From positions 124,001 to 188,000 of the forward strand of contig NZ_JALDAX010000017.1 of the NCBI RefSeq assembly GCF_022698145.1: a stretch of 64,000 nt of DNA, read 5' to 3'. Below are positions 22,641 through 31,664 of the stretch, piece by piece. Each line of letters starts with the position of its first letter. Positions within the stretch are counted from its first letter, which is position 1. The stretch comes from Streptomyces spinosisporus (lineage in GTDB: Bacteria; Actinomycetota; Actinomycetes; Streptomycetales; Streptomycetaceae). The translations under genes were made by a program, and so were the position numbers. The notes under the pieces are model-generated. The model did not search any database. It was not told the DNA's origin and saw only the letters and a list, made by a program, of their open reading frames with translations.

Positions 22641-23997
22641 GGACCAGGGCCCGGCAGGTGCGCGGTCCGCCCCACGCGGTGCGCAGGGCGCGGGCCTTGG
22701 TCAGCCACAGGGACAGGTCGTACTCCGCGGTGTAGCCGATCGCGCCGTGCAACTGCAGCGCCGTACGGGCCGTCCGGTACGCCGCCTCGCACGCCGCGAC
22801 CTTCGCCGCGGCGACATCGCCCGGGCTCAGCGTCAGCGCGGTCCCGAACAGCAGAGGGCGAGCGAACTCCAACGCGATCTTCGCATCCGCCAGCCGATGC
22901 TTGACGGCCTGAAACGACCCGATGGGCACACCGAACTGGGTGCGCTGCTTGACGTAGGCAACGGTCTTGTCGAGCAGCGCGACACCGACACCGAGAGCTT
23001 GAGCAGCGGTAGCGAGCCGGGCCAGGAGCAGGGCACGGGCGGCCGCTTCGGAGACCTGCGGGCTGGTGGGGAGGGGGTCCCCGCCGGGGGGGAGGGGGAA
23101 GAGGCGGCGGGCGGGGTCGAGGGATGGGTGTGGGGGGTTCGTGGGGGAGGGTGAGGTGGGTGTGGGTGCGGGTGCGGATGCGGATGTGGGTGTGGGCGGG
23201 GTGGATGCGGATGGGTGCGGGACCAGCGCGGGTGGGTGCGGGGCTGGCGTGGGAGGTTGTGGGGCGGAGGGAGAAGGTTGTGGGGTGGATGCGGGAGGGG
23301 GCGGGACCGGCGCGGGAGGGTGTGAGTTCGGCCCGGGCGGGGGCGAGTTCGGCGCGGGCGGGTGCGGGGCCGGCGCGGGAGGTTGTGGGGCGGATGTGGC
23401 CGGGTGCGGTACCGGTGCGGCTGGGTGTCGGGCTCGGGTGGGTGGGTCGGCCGTGGTGTGGGGCAGCCTGCTCGGTCGGTCGGCCGGGGTGGGTGGCCCC
23501 TCCGGGTGGTCCGGCGGGGGCGTGACGTACAGGGTGGCCGCGGGCGGCGGCCCCGGCACCGCAGTGCACGGGTCAGCGACCGCCAGGAGTACGTCGGCCA
23601 TGTCCGCGTCGAGCGCGTACCGGCCTGTCGTGAAGGTGGCCACCGACGCGCCGGAGGCCAGCGCGGGCAGCAGGCGTTCGGCGCGGCAGGCTTCGTCGAG
23701 GCCGTCGAGGAGCACAGCAGCCGCGACCGTCTCCACCAGTGGGCCCGGCACCGCGTGCCGCCCCAACTCGATGAAGGCGACGGTGAGTTCGACGGGCCGC
23801 AGGCCCATGCCGCCGTACTTCTCCTCGACCGCCAGGGAGAAGACCCCGGCCTCGGCGATACGGGACCACAGGGCGCGCCCGCTCGTGTGGTCACCGCGAC
23901 TCCAGTCCCGTACGACCGAAGGCGTGTCCGCCGCCGTCAGCATCGCGTCCAACGAGGCGGCGAAGGCACGCTGTTCGACGTCCAGCAGAAAGCGCAT
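22615..23997 (-). CDS. Acyl-CoA dehydrogenase family protein with proline-rich insertion
   Basis: A 460-residue acyl-CoA dehydrogenase subunit of the FadE type found in steroid clusters. The N-terminal helical domain is residues 1-130, with YGGMGLRPVELTVAFIELGR. The C-terminal helical domain starts near 315 and includes TQFGVPIGSFQAVKHRLAD and LHGAIGYTAEYDLSLWL. The expected beta domain is largely replaced by about 130 residues (160-292) of low-complexity Pro, Ala, Ser, Thr and His. The usual catalytic Glu is not evident, so it may be the non-catalytic half of a heterotetramer with the dehydrogenase encoded upstream. Its ATG overlaps the stop of a micro-ORF (TGATG). Confidence 0.82.
   Translation of the reverse strand: MRFLLDVEQRAFAASLDAMLTAADTPSVVRDWSRGDHTSGRALWSRIAEAGVFSLAVEEKYGGMGLRPVELTVAFIELGRHAVPGPLVETVAAAVLLDGLDEACRAERLLPALASGASVATFTTGRYALDADMADVLLAVADPCTAVPGPPPAATLYVTPPPDHPEGPPTPADRPSRLPHTTADPPTRARHPAAPVPHPATSAPQPPAPAPHPPAPNSPPPGPNSHPPAPVPPPPASTPQPSPSAPQPPTPAPHPPALVPHPSASTPPTPTSASAPAPTPTSPSPTNPPHPSLDPARRLFPLPPGGDPLPTSPQVSEAAARALLLARLATAAQALGVGVALLDKTVAYVKQRTQFGVPIGSFQAVKHRLADAKIALEFARPLLFGTALTLSPGDVAAAKVAACEAAYRTARTALQLHGAIGYTAEYDLSLWLTKARALRTAWGGPRTCRALVLSGGGRRW
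23122..23520 (-). repeat. Low-complexity Pro-rich insertion within the acyl-CoA dehydrogenase gene
   Basis: Codes for residues 160-292, built of irregular PHPPAP, PQPPAP and PTPTS-like units. The + strand here is nearly all G with T and A in short imperfect repeats, unlike the flanking gene. Confidence 0.8.
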
Positions 23998-24098
23998 CAG
24001 CGGCGTCCTTTCGTGGAGCCCGGCTGTCCTTCGGGCTTCCGCGCGGTCACCCTCGCGCGCGTGGCCGCGTCCCCTGTGCCGGTGGACCCTTCGTGCAT
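23997..24098 (-). CDS. Putative micro-ORF A (33 aa) in the TGATG-linked array
   Basis: The last of three tandem frames. The peptide starts MHEGSTGTGD, continues AATRARVTARKPEG and ends GSTKGRR. Its TGA overlaps the ATG of the insertion-bearing dehydrogenase (TGATG), which would couple translation through the array. Confidence 0.35.
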   Translation of the reverse strand: MHEGSTGTGDAATRARVTARKPEGQPGSTKGRR

Positions 24099-24199
24099 CA
24101 GCGGCGTCCTTTCGTGGAGCCGGGCTCCTTATCGGGCTTCCGCGCGGTGACCCTCGCGCGCGTGACCTCGTCCCCTGTGCCGCCGGAGTCTTCGTGCAT
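24098..24199 (-). CDS. Putative micro-ORF B (33 aa) in the TGATG-linked array
   Basis: The middle of three tandem frames. The peptide starts MHEDSGGTGD, continues EVTRARVTARKPDK and ends GSTKGRR. AAAGGA lies shortly before the next ATG. It differs from micro-ORF A at about ten residues while keeping the same length and frame. Confidence 0.35.
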   Translation of the reverse strand: MHEDSGGTGDEVTRARVTARKPDKEPGSTKGRR

Positions 24200-24300
24200 C
24201 AGCGGCGTCCCTTCATGGACCCGGGCATTGCTTCGGTCCTCCGCGTCGTCACCCTCGCGCGCGTGACCGTGCCTCCCGCCCCGGCGGAGCCCGTGCGCAT
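24199..24300 (-). CDS. Putative micro-ORF C (33 aa) in the TGATG-linked array
   Basis: It starts at the ATG overlapping the stop of the upstream dehydrogenase and ends in the TGATG that starts the next frame. The peptide starts MRTGSAGAGG, has TVTRARVTTRR in the middle and ends GSMKGRR. It is basic and resembles the two following peptides. Its ribosome site is the AAGGGACG-type sequence at the end of the preceding frame. It could be translated by coupling, or be only a by-product of the repeat. Confidence 0.35.
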   Translation of the reverse strand: MRTGSAGAGGTVTRARVTTRRTEAMPGSMKGRR

Positions 24301-25439
24301 CAGCGGCGTCCCTTCGGCAGCCCCAGGAGGCGTTCGGCGATGATGTCGCGTTGGATCTCGTTCGTGCCTGCGTAGATGGGGCCGGCGAGGGAGAAGACGT
24401 AGCCCTCGGACCAGGGGGTGTCCGCGAACTCGCCCTCCTCGCCCAGCAGATCGAGCGCCGTCTCGTGCAGGGCGAGGTCCAGTTCGGACCAGAAGACCTT
24501 GTTGAGGCTGGACTCCGCGCCGAGGGGATCGCCCTCAAGGAAGCGGGAGGCCGCCGCGTGGGTGAAGAGCTGGTATGCGCGGGCGCCGATCAGGGCGTCG
24601 GCCACCCGGTCCTCCTCGTGCCGCGGGCTGCCGCGGTCCGTCCAGAGCGTGCGCAGCGCCTCGGCGGCGGCGAGGAAGCGGCCGGGGGAGCGGAGCATCA
24701 GCCCCCGCTCGTTGCCCGCCGTCGACATCGCGATCCGCCAGCCCTGGCCGGGCTCGCCGATCACGTCCTCGTCCGGGACGAACACCTCGTCCAGGAACAG
24801 CTCGGCGAACGCCGGCTTCCCGTCGAGCCGGCCGATCGGGCGGACCGTGACACCGGGGGCGCGCAGGTCGAACATCAGATAGGTCAGCCCCTGGTGGGGC
24901 TTGGGCAGGTCGGGCTCGCTGCGGAACAGCCCGAAGGCCCGGTCGGCGAACGCGGCCCGCGACGACCAGGTCTTCTGGCCGCTCAGCAGCCAGCCGCCGT
25001 CCGTGCGCCGCGCACGAGACCGCAGGGACGCCAGGTCCGAGCCCGCCTCCGGCTCCGACCAGGCCTGCGCCCACACGACCTCGCCGGTGGCCATCGACGG
25101 CAGCACACGCGCCCGCTGCTCCTCGGTGCCGTGGTCGAAGAGGGTCGGCGCGAGCAGACTGATGCCGTTCTGCCCGACGCGGCCCGGTGCGCCCGCCGAC
25201 CAGTACTCCTCCTCGAAGAGCAGCCAGCGGACCAGGTCCGCGCCCCTCCCGCCGTACTCCACCGGCCAGTTGACGACCGACCAGCGGTCCGCGGCGAGCT
25301 CGGCCTCCCACGCGCGGTGGGCCGCGAACCCCTCCGCGGTCTCCAGGGACGGCAGAGCGGCGCCCGGCACATGGGCGGCGAGCCACGCCCGGGCCTCGGC
25401 GCGGAAGGCCTCTTCTTCCTGCGTGAAGGCGAGATCCAT
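24300..25439 (-). CDS. Acyl-CoA dehydrogenase, FadE30-like (steroid C/D-ring cluster)
   Basis: A 379-residue FAD-dependent acyl-CoA dehydrogenase with all three domains. It shows WAQAWSEPEAGSDLASL (FAD/substrate contact), GWLLSGQKTWSS, and YAGTNEIQRDIIAERLLG near the C-terminus. Its gene is divergent from an IpdF-like SDR across a KstR2-like palindrome, the same arrangement as mycobacterial fadE30 near Rv3559c. By that analogy it would act on a CoA thioester of the HIP pathway. The start at 25439 (MDLAFTQ) follows a GGAAGG sequence. Its stop is the first TGATG of the micro-ORF array. The exact FadE number is an inference. Confidence 0.87.
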   Translation of the reverse strand: MDLAFTQEEEAFRAEARAWLAAHVPGAALPSLETAEGFAAHRAWEAELAADRWSVVNWPVEYGGRGADLVRWLLFEEEYWSAGAPGRVGQNGISLLAPTLFDHGTEEQRARVLPSMATGEVVWAQAWSEPEAGSDLASLRSRARRTDGGWLLSGQKTWSSRAAFADRAFGLFRSEPDLPKPHQGLTYLMFDLRAPGVTVRPIGRLDGKPAFAELFLDEVFVPDEDVIGEPGQGWRIAMSTAGNERGLMLRSPGRFLAAAEALRTLWTDRGSPRHEEDRVADALIGARAYQLFTHAAASRFLEGDPLGAESSLNKVFWSELDLALHETALDLLGEEGEFADTPWSEGYVFSLAGPIYAGTNEIQRDIIAERLLGLPKGRR

Positions 25440-25454
25440 CGACTGCCATCCTTC

Positions 25455-25474
25455 CCTAACAAGTGTTTGGTAGG
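25455..25474. promoter_or_regulatory. KstR2-like operator, divergent promoter 1
   Basis: CCTAACAAGTGTTTGGTAGG is an imperfect palindrome. Its core at 25458-25471 matches the mycobacterial KstR2 consensus AnCAAGnnCTTGnT at 9 of 10 fixed positions. It sits between the FadE30-like gene and the IpdF-like gene and abuts a TAGCGT (25476-25481) that could be the -10 of the latter, 7 bases before its ATG. Confidence 0.75.
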
Positions 25475-25487
25475 TTAGCGTGGAGCC

Positions 25488-26279
25488 ATGACAGTCGTCG
25501 AGAGGCCTGTGTACGAACCGGGGCACGGCCTGCTCAGGGGCCGCACCGCCGTCGTCACCGCGGCCGCCGGCGCGGGCATCGGCGGCGCGACCGCACGGCG
25601 CTTCCTGGAGGAGGGGGCGCGCGTGCTGGTCAGCGACGCGCATGTGCGGCGGCTCAAGGAGTACGAGGCAGAGCTGGCCGGTGAGTTCGGGACGTCCCGG
25701 GTGACCGCCCTGCCCTGCGACGTTACCGACGAGAGCCAGGTGCAGGCCCTCTTCGACACCGCCGTCCACGAGCACGGACGGCTGGACGTGGTGGTCAACA
25801 ACGCGGGACTCGGCGGCACTTCGCACCTCGTCGAGATGAGCGACGAACAGTGGGGCCGCGTCCTCGACGTGACGCTGAACGGCACCTTCCGCTGCACCAG
25901 GGCGGCCCTGCGGCTGATGCGCGAGGACGGACGCGGCGGAGTGATAGTCAACAACGCCTCGGTCGTCGGCTGGCGCGCCCAGGCCGGCCAGGCGCACTAC
26001 GCCGCCGCGAAGGCGGGCGTCATGGCGCTCACCCGCTGCGCGGCGCTGGAGGCCGCCGAGTTCGGAGTGCGGGTCAACGCCGTCTCGCCGAGCCTCGCCA
26101 TGCATCCGCACCTGGTGAAGGTGACGACCCCCGAGCTGCTGGAGGAACTGACCGCACGGGAGGCCTTCGGGAGATACGCCGAGCCCTGGGAGGTGGCCAA
26201 CGTCATCGTGTTCCTGGCGTCCGGCTACTCCTCGTATCTGACCGGAGAGGTCGTCTCCGTCAGCAGCCAGCACCCCTGA
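25488..26279 (+). CDS. SDR oxidoreductase, IpdF-like
   Basis: A 263-residue short-chain dehydrogenase. The dinucleotide site is a modified TAAAGAGIGGATARRF (residues 24-39), and the active site is NNASVV with Y-x-x-x-K in HYAAAKAG. The stretch ASVVGWRAQAGQAHYAAAKA and RVNAVSPSLAMHPHL resemble mycobacterial IpdF (Rv3559c), which oxidises a hydroxyl on the HIP-CoA ring. It is divergent from the FadE30-like gene and begins the rightward unit with kstR2 and fadA6. No Shine-Dalgarno is clear and a TAGCGT lies 7 bases upstream, so the mRNA may be leaderless. Confidence 0.83.
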   Translation: MTVVERPVYEPGHGLLRGRTAVVTAAAGAGIGGATARRFLEEGARVLVSDAHVRRLKEYEAELAGEFGTSRVTALPCDVTDESQVQALFDTAVHEHGRLDVVVNNAGLGGTSHLVEMSDEQWGRVLDVTLNGTFRCTRAALRLMREDGRGGVIVNNASVVGWRAQAGQAHYAAAKAGVMALTRCAALEAAEFGVRVNAVSPSLAMHPHLVKVTTPELLEELTAREAFGRYAEPWEVANVIVFLASGYSSYLTGEVVSVSSQHP

Positions 26280-26305
26280 GGACCGGAGCGGATCACAATG
26301 GAAGC

Positions 26306-26929
26306 GTGCCGACCAAGAAACCGATCCGGAAGAAGCCCCAGGTGACCGCCGCCCCCGCCAGGCGCCGCGAACTCCTCGACACCGCCGCCGAGGTCTTCGC
26401 CGAGCAGGGCTACAACGCCACCACCGTACGCAAGATCGCGGACCACGCGGGCATGCTCGCGGGCAGCCTCTACTACCACTTCGACTCCAAGGAATCGATG
26501 CTGGAGGAGATCCTGCGCAGCTTCCTCGACGAGCTCTGGGGCGGCTACGACGCCGTCCTGGAAGCCGAGTCGGGGCCGCGGGAGACCCTGGAGGCCCTGG
26601 TCACCGAGTCGTTCAGGGAGATCGACCGGCACCGCGCCGCCGTCGCGATCTACCAGAAGGAGAGCAAGCAGCTGGTCGCGCAGGAGCGGTTCGCGTTCCT
26701 CGCCGAGTCGCAGCGCAAGTTCGAGAAGGCGTGGCTGTCCACGCTGGAGCGCGGGGTCGCCGCCCAGGTCTTCCGGGCCGACCTCGACGTCCGGCTCACC
26801 TACCGGTTCGTGCGCGACACCGTGTGGGTCGCCGCGTCCTGGTACCGGCCGGGCGGACAGCACAGCCCGGAGGAGATCGCCCGGCAGTACCTCTCGATGG
26901 TGCTGGACGGGATCGCCGTACGCGAATAG
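26306..26929 (+). CDS. kstR2: TetR-family regulator, KstR2-like
   Basis: A 207-residue TetR repressor. The DNA-binding helix-turn-helix is about residues 20-65 (RRELLDTAAEVFAEQGYNAT and HAGMLAGSLYYHFDSKESML). Mycobacterial KstR2 represses genes for steroid C/D-ring degradation until it binds HIP-CoA. Here the neighbours are the same families, and two palindromes fit its target. The GTG at 26306 is the only sensible start in this frame. It lies 26 bases after the SDR stop, within the rightward unit, so it should repress itself. The symbol rests on family and context. Confidence 0.85.
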   Translation: MPTKKPIRKKPQVTAAPARRRELLDTAAEVFAEQGYNATTVRKIADHAGMLAGSLYYHFDSKESMLEEILRSFLDELWGGYDAVLEAESGPRETLEALVTESFREIDRHRAAVAIYQKESKQLVAQERFAFLAESQRKFEKAWLSTLERGVAAQVFRADLDVRLTYRFVRDTVWVAASWYRPGGQHSPEEIARQYLSMVLDGIAVRE

Positions 26930-26952
26930 CCCTTACTGCCGAGGGAGTTGCC

Positions 26953-28110
<1,158 letters not shown>

Positions 28111-28112
28111 GG

Positions 28113-28144
28113 GCGCCGGAGCGCCGGAGCGCCGGAGCGCCGGG
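28113..28144 (+). repeat. Short tandem GCGCCGGA repeat
   Basis: Four near-perfect 8-bp units lie in the 65-bp gap between convergent fadA6 and ipdC genes. They could form small hairpins that end transcription. Confidence 0.5.
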
Positions 28145-28175
28145 AGCCGCGTCGGCGGCCCCCGGTGCGTCCGCG

Positions 28176-29240
28176 TCACGCGCGAGTGGAAGCACCGCCC
28201 GCCGCCAGCGCGCCGATGACCTCGTTCGCTTCAGACATCACTGTCCGCACCAGCTCCGCGCACGACGGCAGGTCGTCGATCACCCCGGCGACCTGCCCGG
28301 ACGCCATCACGCCGAGGTCCGTACGGCCGTCCACCATCGACGACTTGAGCAGCATCGGGGTGTTCGCGGCGAGCAGGACCTGACTCCAGGACAGCTCCTT
28401 GCCGTGCCTGAGGGCGAGGCCGTCGCGCACCATCTGCCGCCAGGTGAGCCCGGAGAGCCTGCGGAACCCGGCCGCCCGGCGCACGGCGTGCACCAGGGTT
28501 CGCGCGCGCCCGGAGCTCTCCAGCGTGTCCACCAGGTCCGTACGGAGCATCCGGTGCGGCAAGCCGTCCACCGCCGTGGTCACGGTGACGTCCTTGACGG
28601 TCGCCGCCAGATAGCGGGCCTTGACCGCGGCCGGCACCGTCGAGTCCGAGGTGAGCAGGAACCGCGTGCCCATCGCGACGCCCGCCGCCCCGTACGCCAG
28701 CGCCGCGACCAGTCCCCGGCCGTCGAAGAATCCGCCCGCCGCCACGACGGGTGTGCGCACCGCGTCCACCACCTGCGGCAGCAGCACCGTCGTCGCGACC
28801 TCGCCGGTGTGCCCGCCGCCCTCACCGCCCTGCACGATCACGGCGTCCGCACCCCAGGCCGCGACCTTCTCGGCATGCCGCCGTGCGCCCACGGACGGGA
28901 TGACGATCAAGCCCGCCTCCTTCAGCTCCGCGATCAACTCGGCGGAGGGGGCGAGCGCGAAGGACGCCACCCGTACGCCCTCCTCGATCATGATGCGCAC
29001 CCGGTCGCCGGCGTCGGAGGCGTCGGCCCGCAGATTGACCCCGAAGGGCGCGTCGGTACGGGACCTGACCTCCCGGATCGCCTCACGCAACCGATCGGTG
29101 GACATGGTCGCGGACGCCAGAATGCCGAGGGCGCCCGCATTCGCCACTGCGGAGACCAGACGCGGCCCCGCCACCCAGCCCATGCCCGTCTGCACGATCG
29201 GGTGCCGCACCCCGACCAGCCGGGTCAGCGCGGTCTGCAT
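28176..29240 (-). CDS. ipdC: Nitronate monooxygenase/NPD-family flavoprotein, IpdC-like
   Basis: A 354-residue FMN TIM-barrel protein of the nitropropane dioxygenase family. It shows HPIVQTGMGWVAGPRLVSAV at the start, VIVQGGEGGGHTG (FMN phosphate loop), PVVAAGGFFDGRGLVAAL and GAAGVAMGTRFL. In mycobacterial steroid degradation IpdC is the flavoprotein of this family next to ipdAB. Here it follows ipdB after 70 bases as the last gene of a leftward operon echA20-ipdA-ipdB-ipdC. The same fold includes enoyl reductases, so the family alone would not define the role; the cluster does. Confidence 0.85.
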   Translation of the reverse strand: MQTALTRLVGVRHPIVQTGMGWVAGPRLVSAVANAGALGILASATMSTDRLREAIREVRSRTDAPFGVNLRADASDAGDRVRIMIEEGVRVASFALAPSAELIAELKEAGLIVIPSVGARRHAEKVAAWGADAVIVQGGEGGGHTGEVATTVLLPQVVDAVRTPVVAAGGFFDGRGLVAALAYGAAGVAMGTRFLLTSDSTVPAAVKARYLAATVKDVTVTTAVDGLPHRMLRTDLVDTLESSGRARTLVHAVRRAAGFRRLSGLTWRQMVRDGLALRHGKELSWSQVLLAANTPMLLKSSMVDGRTDLGVMASGQVAGVIDDLPSCAELVRTVMSEANEVIGALAAGGASTRA

Positions 29241-29310
29241 CAGGAACCCGCCCTTCCGCCACGAGCGATCGGGTCGTGTATCCCGACCGGCCGGGTCCGC
29301 TCCGTCTCCC

Positions 29311-30051
29311 TCACGAACCGACCTCCCTGGCCCGGGTGTTGCCCGGGTCGATCACCTCGCGGATGAGGTGGAGCTCCTCCGGGGTGGGTTCGCGGGTCGC
29401 CGGGACCTCGTCCGGCACGGTCAGCTCGAAGGAGGTCGCCTCCCGGACCTGTTGCAGCGTGACGCCGGGGTGCAGTGAGGCCAGTCGCATCGAGTGGTCC
29501 GGGGTGGCGAAGTCGAAGACGCCCAGGTTGGAGACGACGCGTGGGATGCGGTGGTGGCGTGCTCCGTCGGCGTGGTCGTAGCCGACTCCGCAGACCATGT
29601 CGACCCGTTCGACGAAGACCCGCCGGGCGTGCCTGGGGACCCAGTAACTCGTCGGGTTGTTCAGGGTGTTGACCGGCGCGCCGCGCACCCCGAGCAACTG
29701 CCGTTTCGGCCGCTCCCAGTCGCCGATGCAGGAGATGTTCTGATTGCCGAACCGGTCGATCTGGCTCGCGCCCATCATCACGTGCCGCCGGCCGCCGGTG
29801 ACCAGTGCGAGGTGTTTGCGGTACGGCACCCAGCCCTCGGTCGTCCCGTCCGGACGGACGAGCAGCGCCTCACCGTCGGTCAGGAGAAGGTCCGGTGCGA
29901 AGGTGAGCCGCGCCAGACGGGCGCCGACGGCGGGGATCAGGCCCATGGGGCCGGCCAGCACCTCGCCGTTGCCGCGCCAGGCCTCGGCGCAGGCGATCAC
30001 GCAGTACTCGGCTCGGGTGGGCGGGAGGAGGGCGACACGGGTGCCGGTCAT
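29311..30051 (-). CDS. ipdB: CoA-transferase-family subunit beta, IpdB-like
   Basis: A 246-residue subunit of the class I CoA-transferase fold. In mycobacteria IpdAB opens the last steroid ring as a hydrolase of a cyclic CoA ester (COCHEA-CoA) rather than transferring CoA. Visible features are GEVLAGPMGLIPAVGARLA, MMGASQIDRFGNQN and NNPTSYWVPRHARR. The start at 30051 overlaps the IpdA stop (ATGA), as expected for a heterodimer. Function is inferred from pairing with IpdA and the cluster. Confidence 0.87.
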   Translation of the reverse strand: MTGTRVALLPPTRAEYCVIACAEAWRGNGEVLAGPMGLIPAVGARLARLTFAPDLLLTDGEALLVRPDGTTEGWVPYRKHLALVTGGRRHVMMGASQIDRFGNQNISCIGDWERPKRQLLGVRGAPVNTLNNPTSYWVPRHARRVFVERVDMVCGVGYDHADGARHHRIPRVVSNLGVFDFATPDHSMRLASLHPGVTLQQVREATSFELTVPDEVPATREPTPEELHLIREVIDPGNTRAREVGS

Positions 30052-30863
30052 GACCGCGCCCCCTCGGACGGGGCGAGATGCCGTGCGGCGTACTCCGGCC
30101 ACGGCGTCGTCGCGTACTCCCGCTGCGCGTCCTCGTCCCGGCCGTAGTCGGGTGCGCAGGAGGTGAAGTGCGCGCCGTTCGGCGCCTCCACGACGCCCGT
30201 CACCGTGTGCCGCTGGACCAGCAGGGTCTGCGGGGCCGCCTCCTTCGTCAACTCGGCCGTGTCGACGATCCGTTCACAGCTCATGTACGCCGCCTCGGCC
30301 GCCTCGCAGAACAGGTCGTCGAAGTACGGGTCCGGGCCCAGATACTGCCCGTTGCCCAGCCGGTCGGCGCGGTTGAGATGCACCAGGGCGGCGTCCAGCC
30401 GCAGGGCGGGCATCGCCACGAACGTCTCCCCGTCCTCGTACGGCGAAGTGACCGTCCGCAGACCGGGATTGACCCGCATCACGTCCGATCCGATCCCCGC
30501 CCGCACCGGCAGGAACGGCAGCCGGTTCGCCGCCGCGTGCAGCCCCCACATGAACATCGCCTCGTCGACCTCCATCAGCTCGAAGGCGCCCGACTCCCGG
30601 GCCGCGCGGTAGTGCGGTTCGAGGGGGATCGAGTCCAACGTGACGAAGGGCGCGACCAGTTTGCGGATCCGCCCGGCGGCCGCGAGCATGCCGACGTCGG
30701 GGCCGCCGTAGGAGACGACCGTGAGGTCCGTGACGCCGGACCTCAGCAGTGCTCCGACCAGGGCCATGGGCTTGCGGCGCGAGCCCCAGCCGCCGATGCC
30801 GAGCGTCATGCCGCTCTCCAGCCGGGAGACGGCCTGCTCGGCGGTCATCGTCTTGTCGGTCAC
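30048..30863 (-). CDS. ipdA: CoA-transferase-family subunit alpha, IpdA-like
   Basis: A 271-residue partner of IpdB. It has GMTLGIGGWGSRRKPMAL (about residues 18-35), YGGPDVGMLAAAGRIRKLV and FELMEVDEAMFMWGLHAAA (about 95-113), which should hold the catalytic Glu of the IpdA family. The GTG start overlaps the EchA20 stop (GTGA), and its own stop overlaps ipdB. It acts with IpdB in the cytoplasm on the ring-opening step of steroid C/D-ring breakdown. Regulation would come from the KstR2-like site upstream of echA20. Confidence 0.87.
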   Translation of the reverse strand: MTDKTMTAEQAVSRLESGMTLGIGGWGSRRKPMALVGALLRSGVTDLTVVSYGGPDVGMLAAAGRIRKLVAPFVTLDSIPLEPHYRAARESGAFELMEVDEAMFMWGLHAAANRLPFLPVRAGIGSDVMRVNPGLRTVTSPYEDGETFVAMPALRLDAALVHLNRADRLGNGQYLGPDPYFDDLFCEAAEAAYMSCERIVDTAELTKEAAPQTLLVQRHTVTGVVEAPNGAHFTSCAPDYGRDEDAQREYATTPWPEYAARHLAPSEGARS

Positions 30864-31645
30864 TGCGTCCCTCCCGAAGACGTCCCGAAGGTGTCCCGCA
30901 CCCGGTCGGCCACCCCGACCGCGCTCGCCTCGTAGGTGAATCCCTGCTCGAAGCGGTAGCTGCGGCGTATGTCGACGGGGTCGATGCCGTTGATGGCGGA
31001 CTTGGCCAGCCGCAGCAGCTCACCGTCCTTGGCGGCGATCTCGTGCGCCAACTCCAGTGCCGCCGACCGCAGTTCCTCGCGCGGCACGACCTGCCACACC
31101 GAGCCGTGCCGGTGCAGTTCGGCCGCGCTCACGGTGCGCGAGGTGTAGTACAGCGCGCGCATCAGATGCTGCGGGACCAGCCGGGCCAGATGCGTGGCCG
31201 CGCCCAGGGCGCCCCGGTCCAGCTCGGGCAGTCCGAAGGCGGCGTCCTCGCTCGCCACGATGATGTCCGCGTTGCCCACCAGGCCGATGCCGCCGCCCAG
31301 GCAGAAGCCGTGCACCGCCGCCACCACCGGCACGGCGCACTCGTACACCGCCGCGAACGCCTCGAAGCAGCCGCGGTTGGCGGCGACCAGGGCGCTCGTG
31401 CCCCGCGCCTGTATCTCCTTGATGTCCACGCCGGCGTTGAACCCCCGCCCCTCCGCGGCCAGTACCACGCAGCGCACCCGCGGGTCGCGGCCTGCCGCGC
31501 GCAGGGCGTCGGCCAGGGCGAACCAGCCGTCCGCCGGCAGCGCGTTCACCGGCGGGAAGTCGACCGTCACGACGGCGATGCCCTCCTTTCCCTCACTCCC
31601 CTCCATTTCCGGCCCGTTTTCCGGTGACGAGGTGGAGACACTCAT
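30860..31645 (-). CDS. echA20: Enoyl-CoA hydratase-family hydrolase, EchA20-like
   Basis: A 261-residue crotonase-fold protein. The oxyanion-hole segments are GRGFNAGVDIKEI and HGFCLGGGIGLVGNADIIV, followed by FGLPELDRGALGAATHLARL. In M. tuberculosis EchA20 hydrolyses the D ring of a HIP-derived CoA ester, just before IpdAB. This is the first gene of the leftward operon, starting 22 bases from the KstR2-like palindrome. The residues 1-20 are hydrophilic and not conserved, so the true start may be an internal codon. No strong ribosome site is seen. Confidence 0.84.
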   Translation of the reverse strand: MSVSTSSPENGPEMEGSEGKEGIAVVTVDFPPVNALPADGWFALADALRAAGRDPRVRCVVLAAEGRGFNAGVDIKEIQARGTSALVAANRGCFEAFAAVYECAVPVVAAVHGFCLGGGIGLVGNADIIVASEDAAFGLPELDRGALGAATHLARLVPQHLMRALYYTSRTVSAAELHRHGSVWQVVPREELRSAALELAHEIAAKDGELLRLAKSAINGIDPVDIRRSYRFEQGFTYEASAVGVADRVRDTFGTSSGGTQ

Positions 31646-31664
31646 GGGCGCATCAGCTACCTTT

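Larger units (their letters stand above)
23995..24302 (-). repeat. Three tandem 101-bp direct repeats between two acyl-CoA dehydrogenase genes
   Basis: The sequence CATCAGCGGCGTCC starts at 23995, 24096, 24197 and 24298, exactly 101 bases apart, giving three full diverged copies and the edge of a fourth. On the coding strand each junction is TGATG, so each copy is an open 33-codon frame ending in KGRR. The first junction is the stop of the upstream dehydrogenase (also KGRR-stop) and the last is the ATG of the downstream one. Confidence 0.92.

Noticed and set aside
23995..24302. Possible CRISPR array or insertion-sequence ends
   Set aside because: The full 101-bp unit is repeated without spacers or terminal inverted repeats, and the units keep an open frame.
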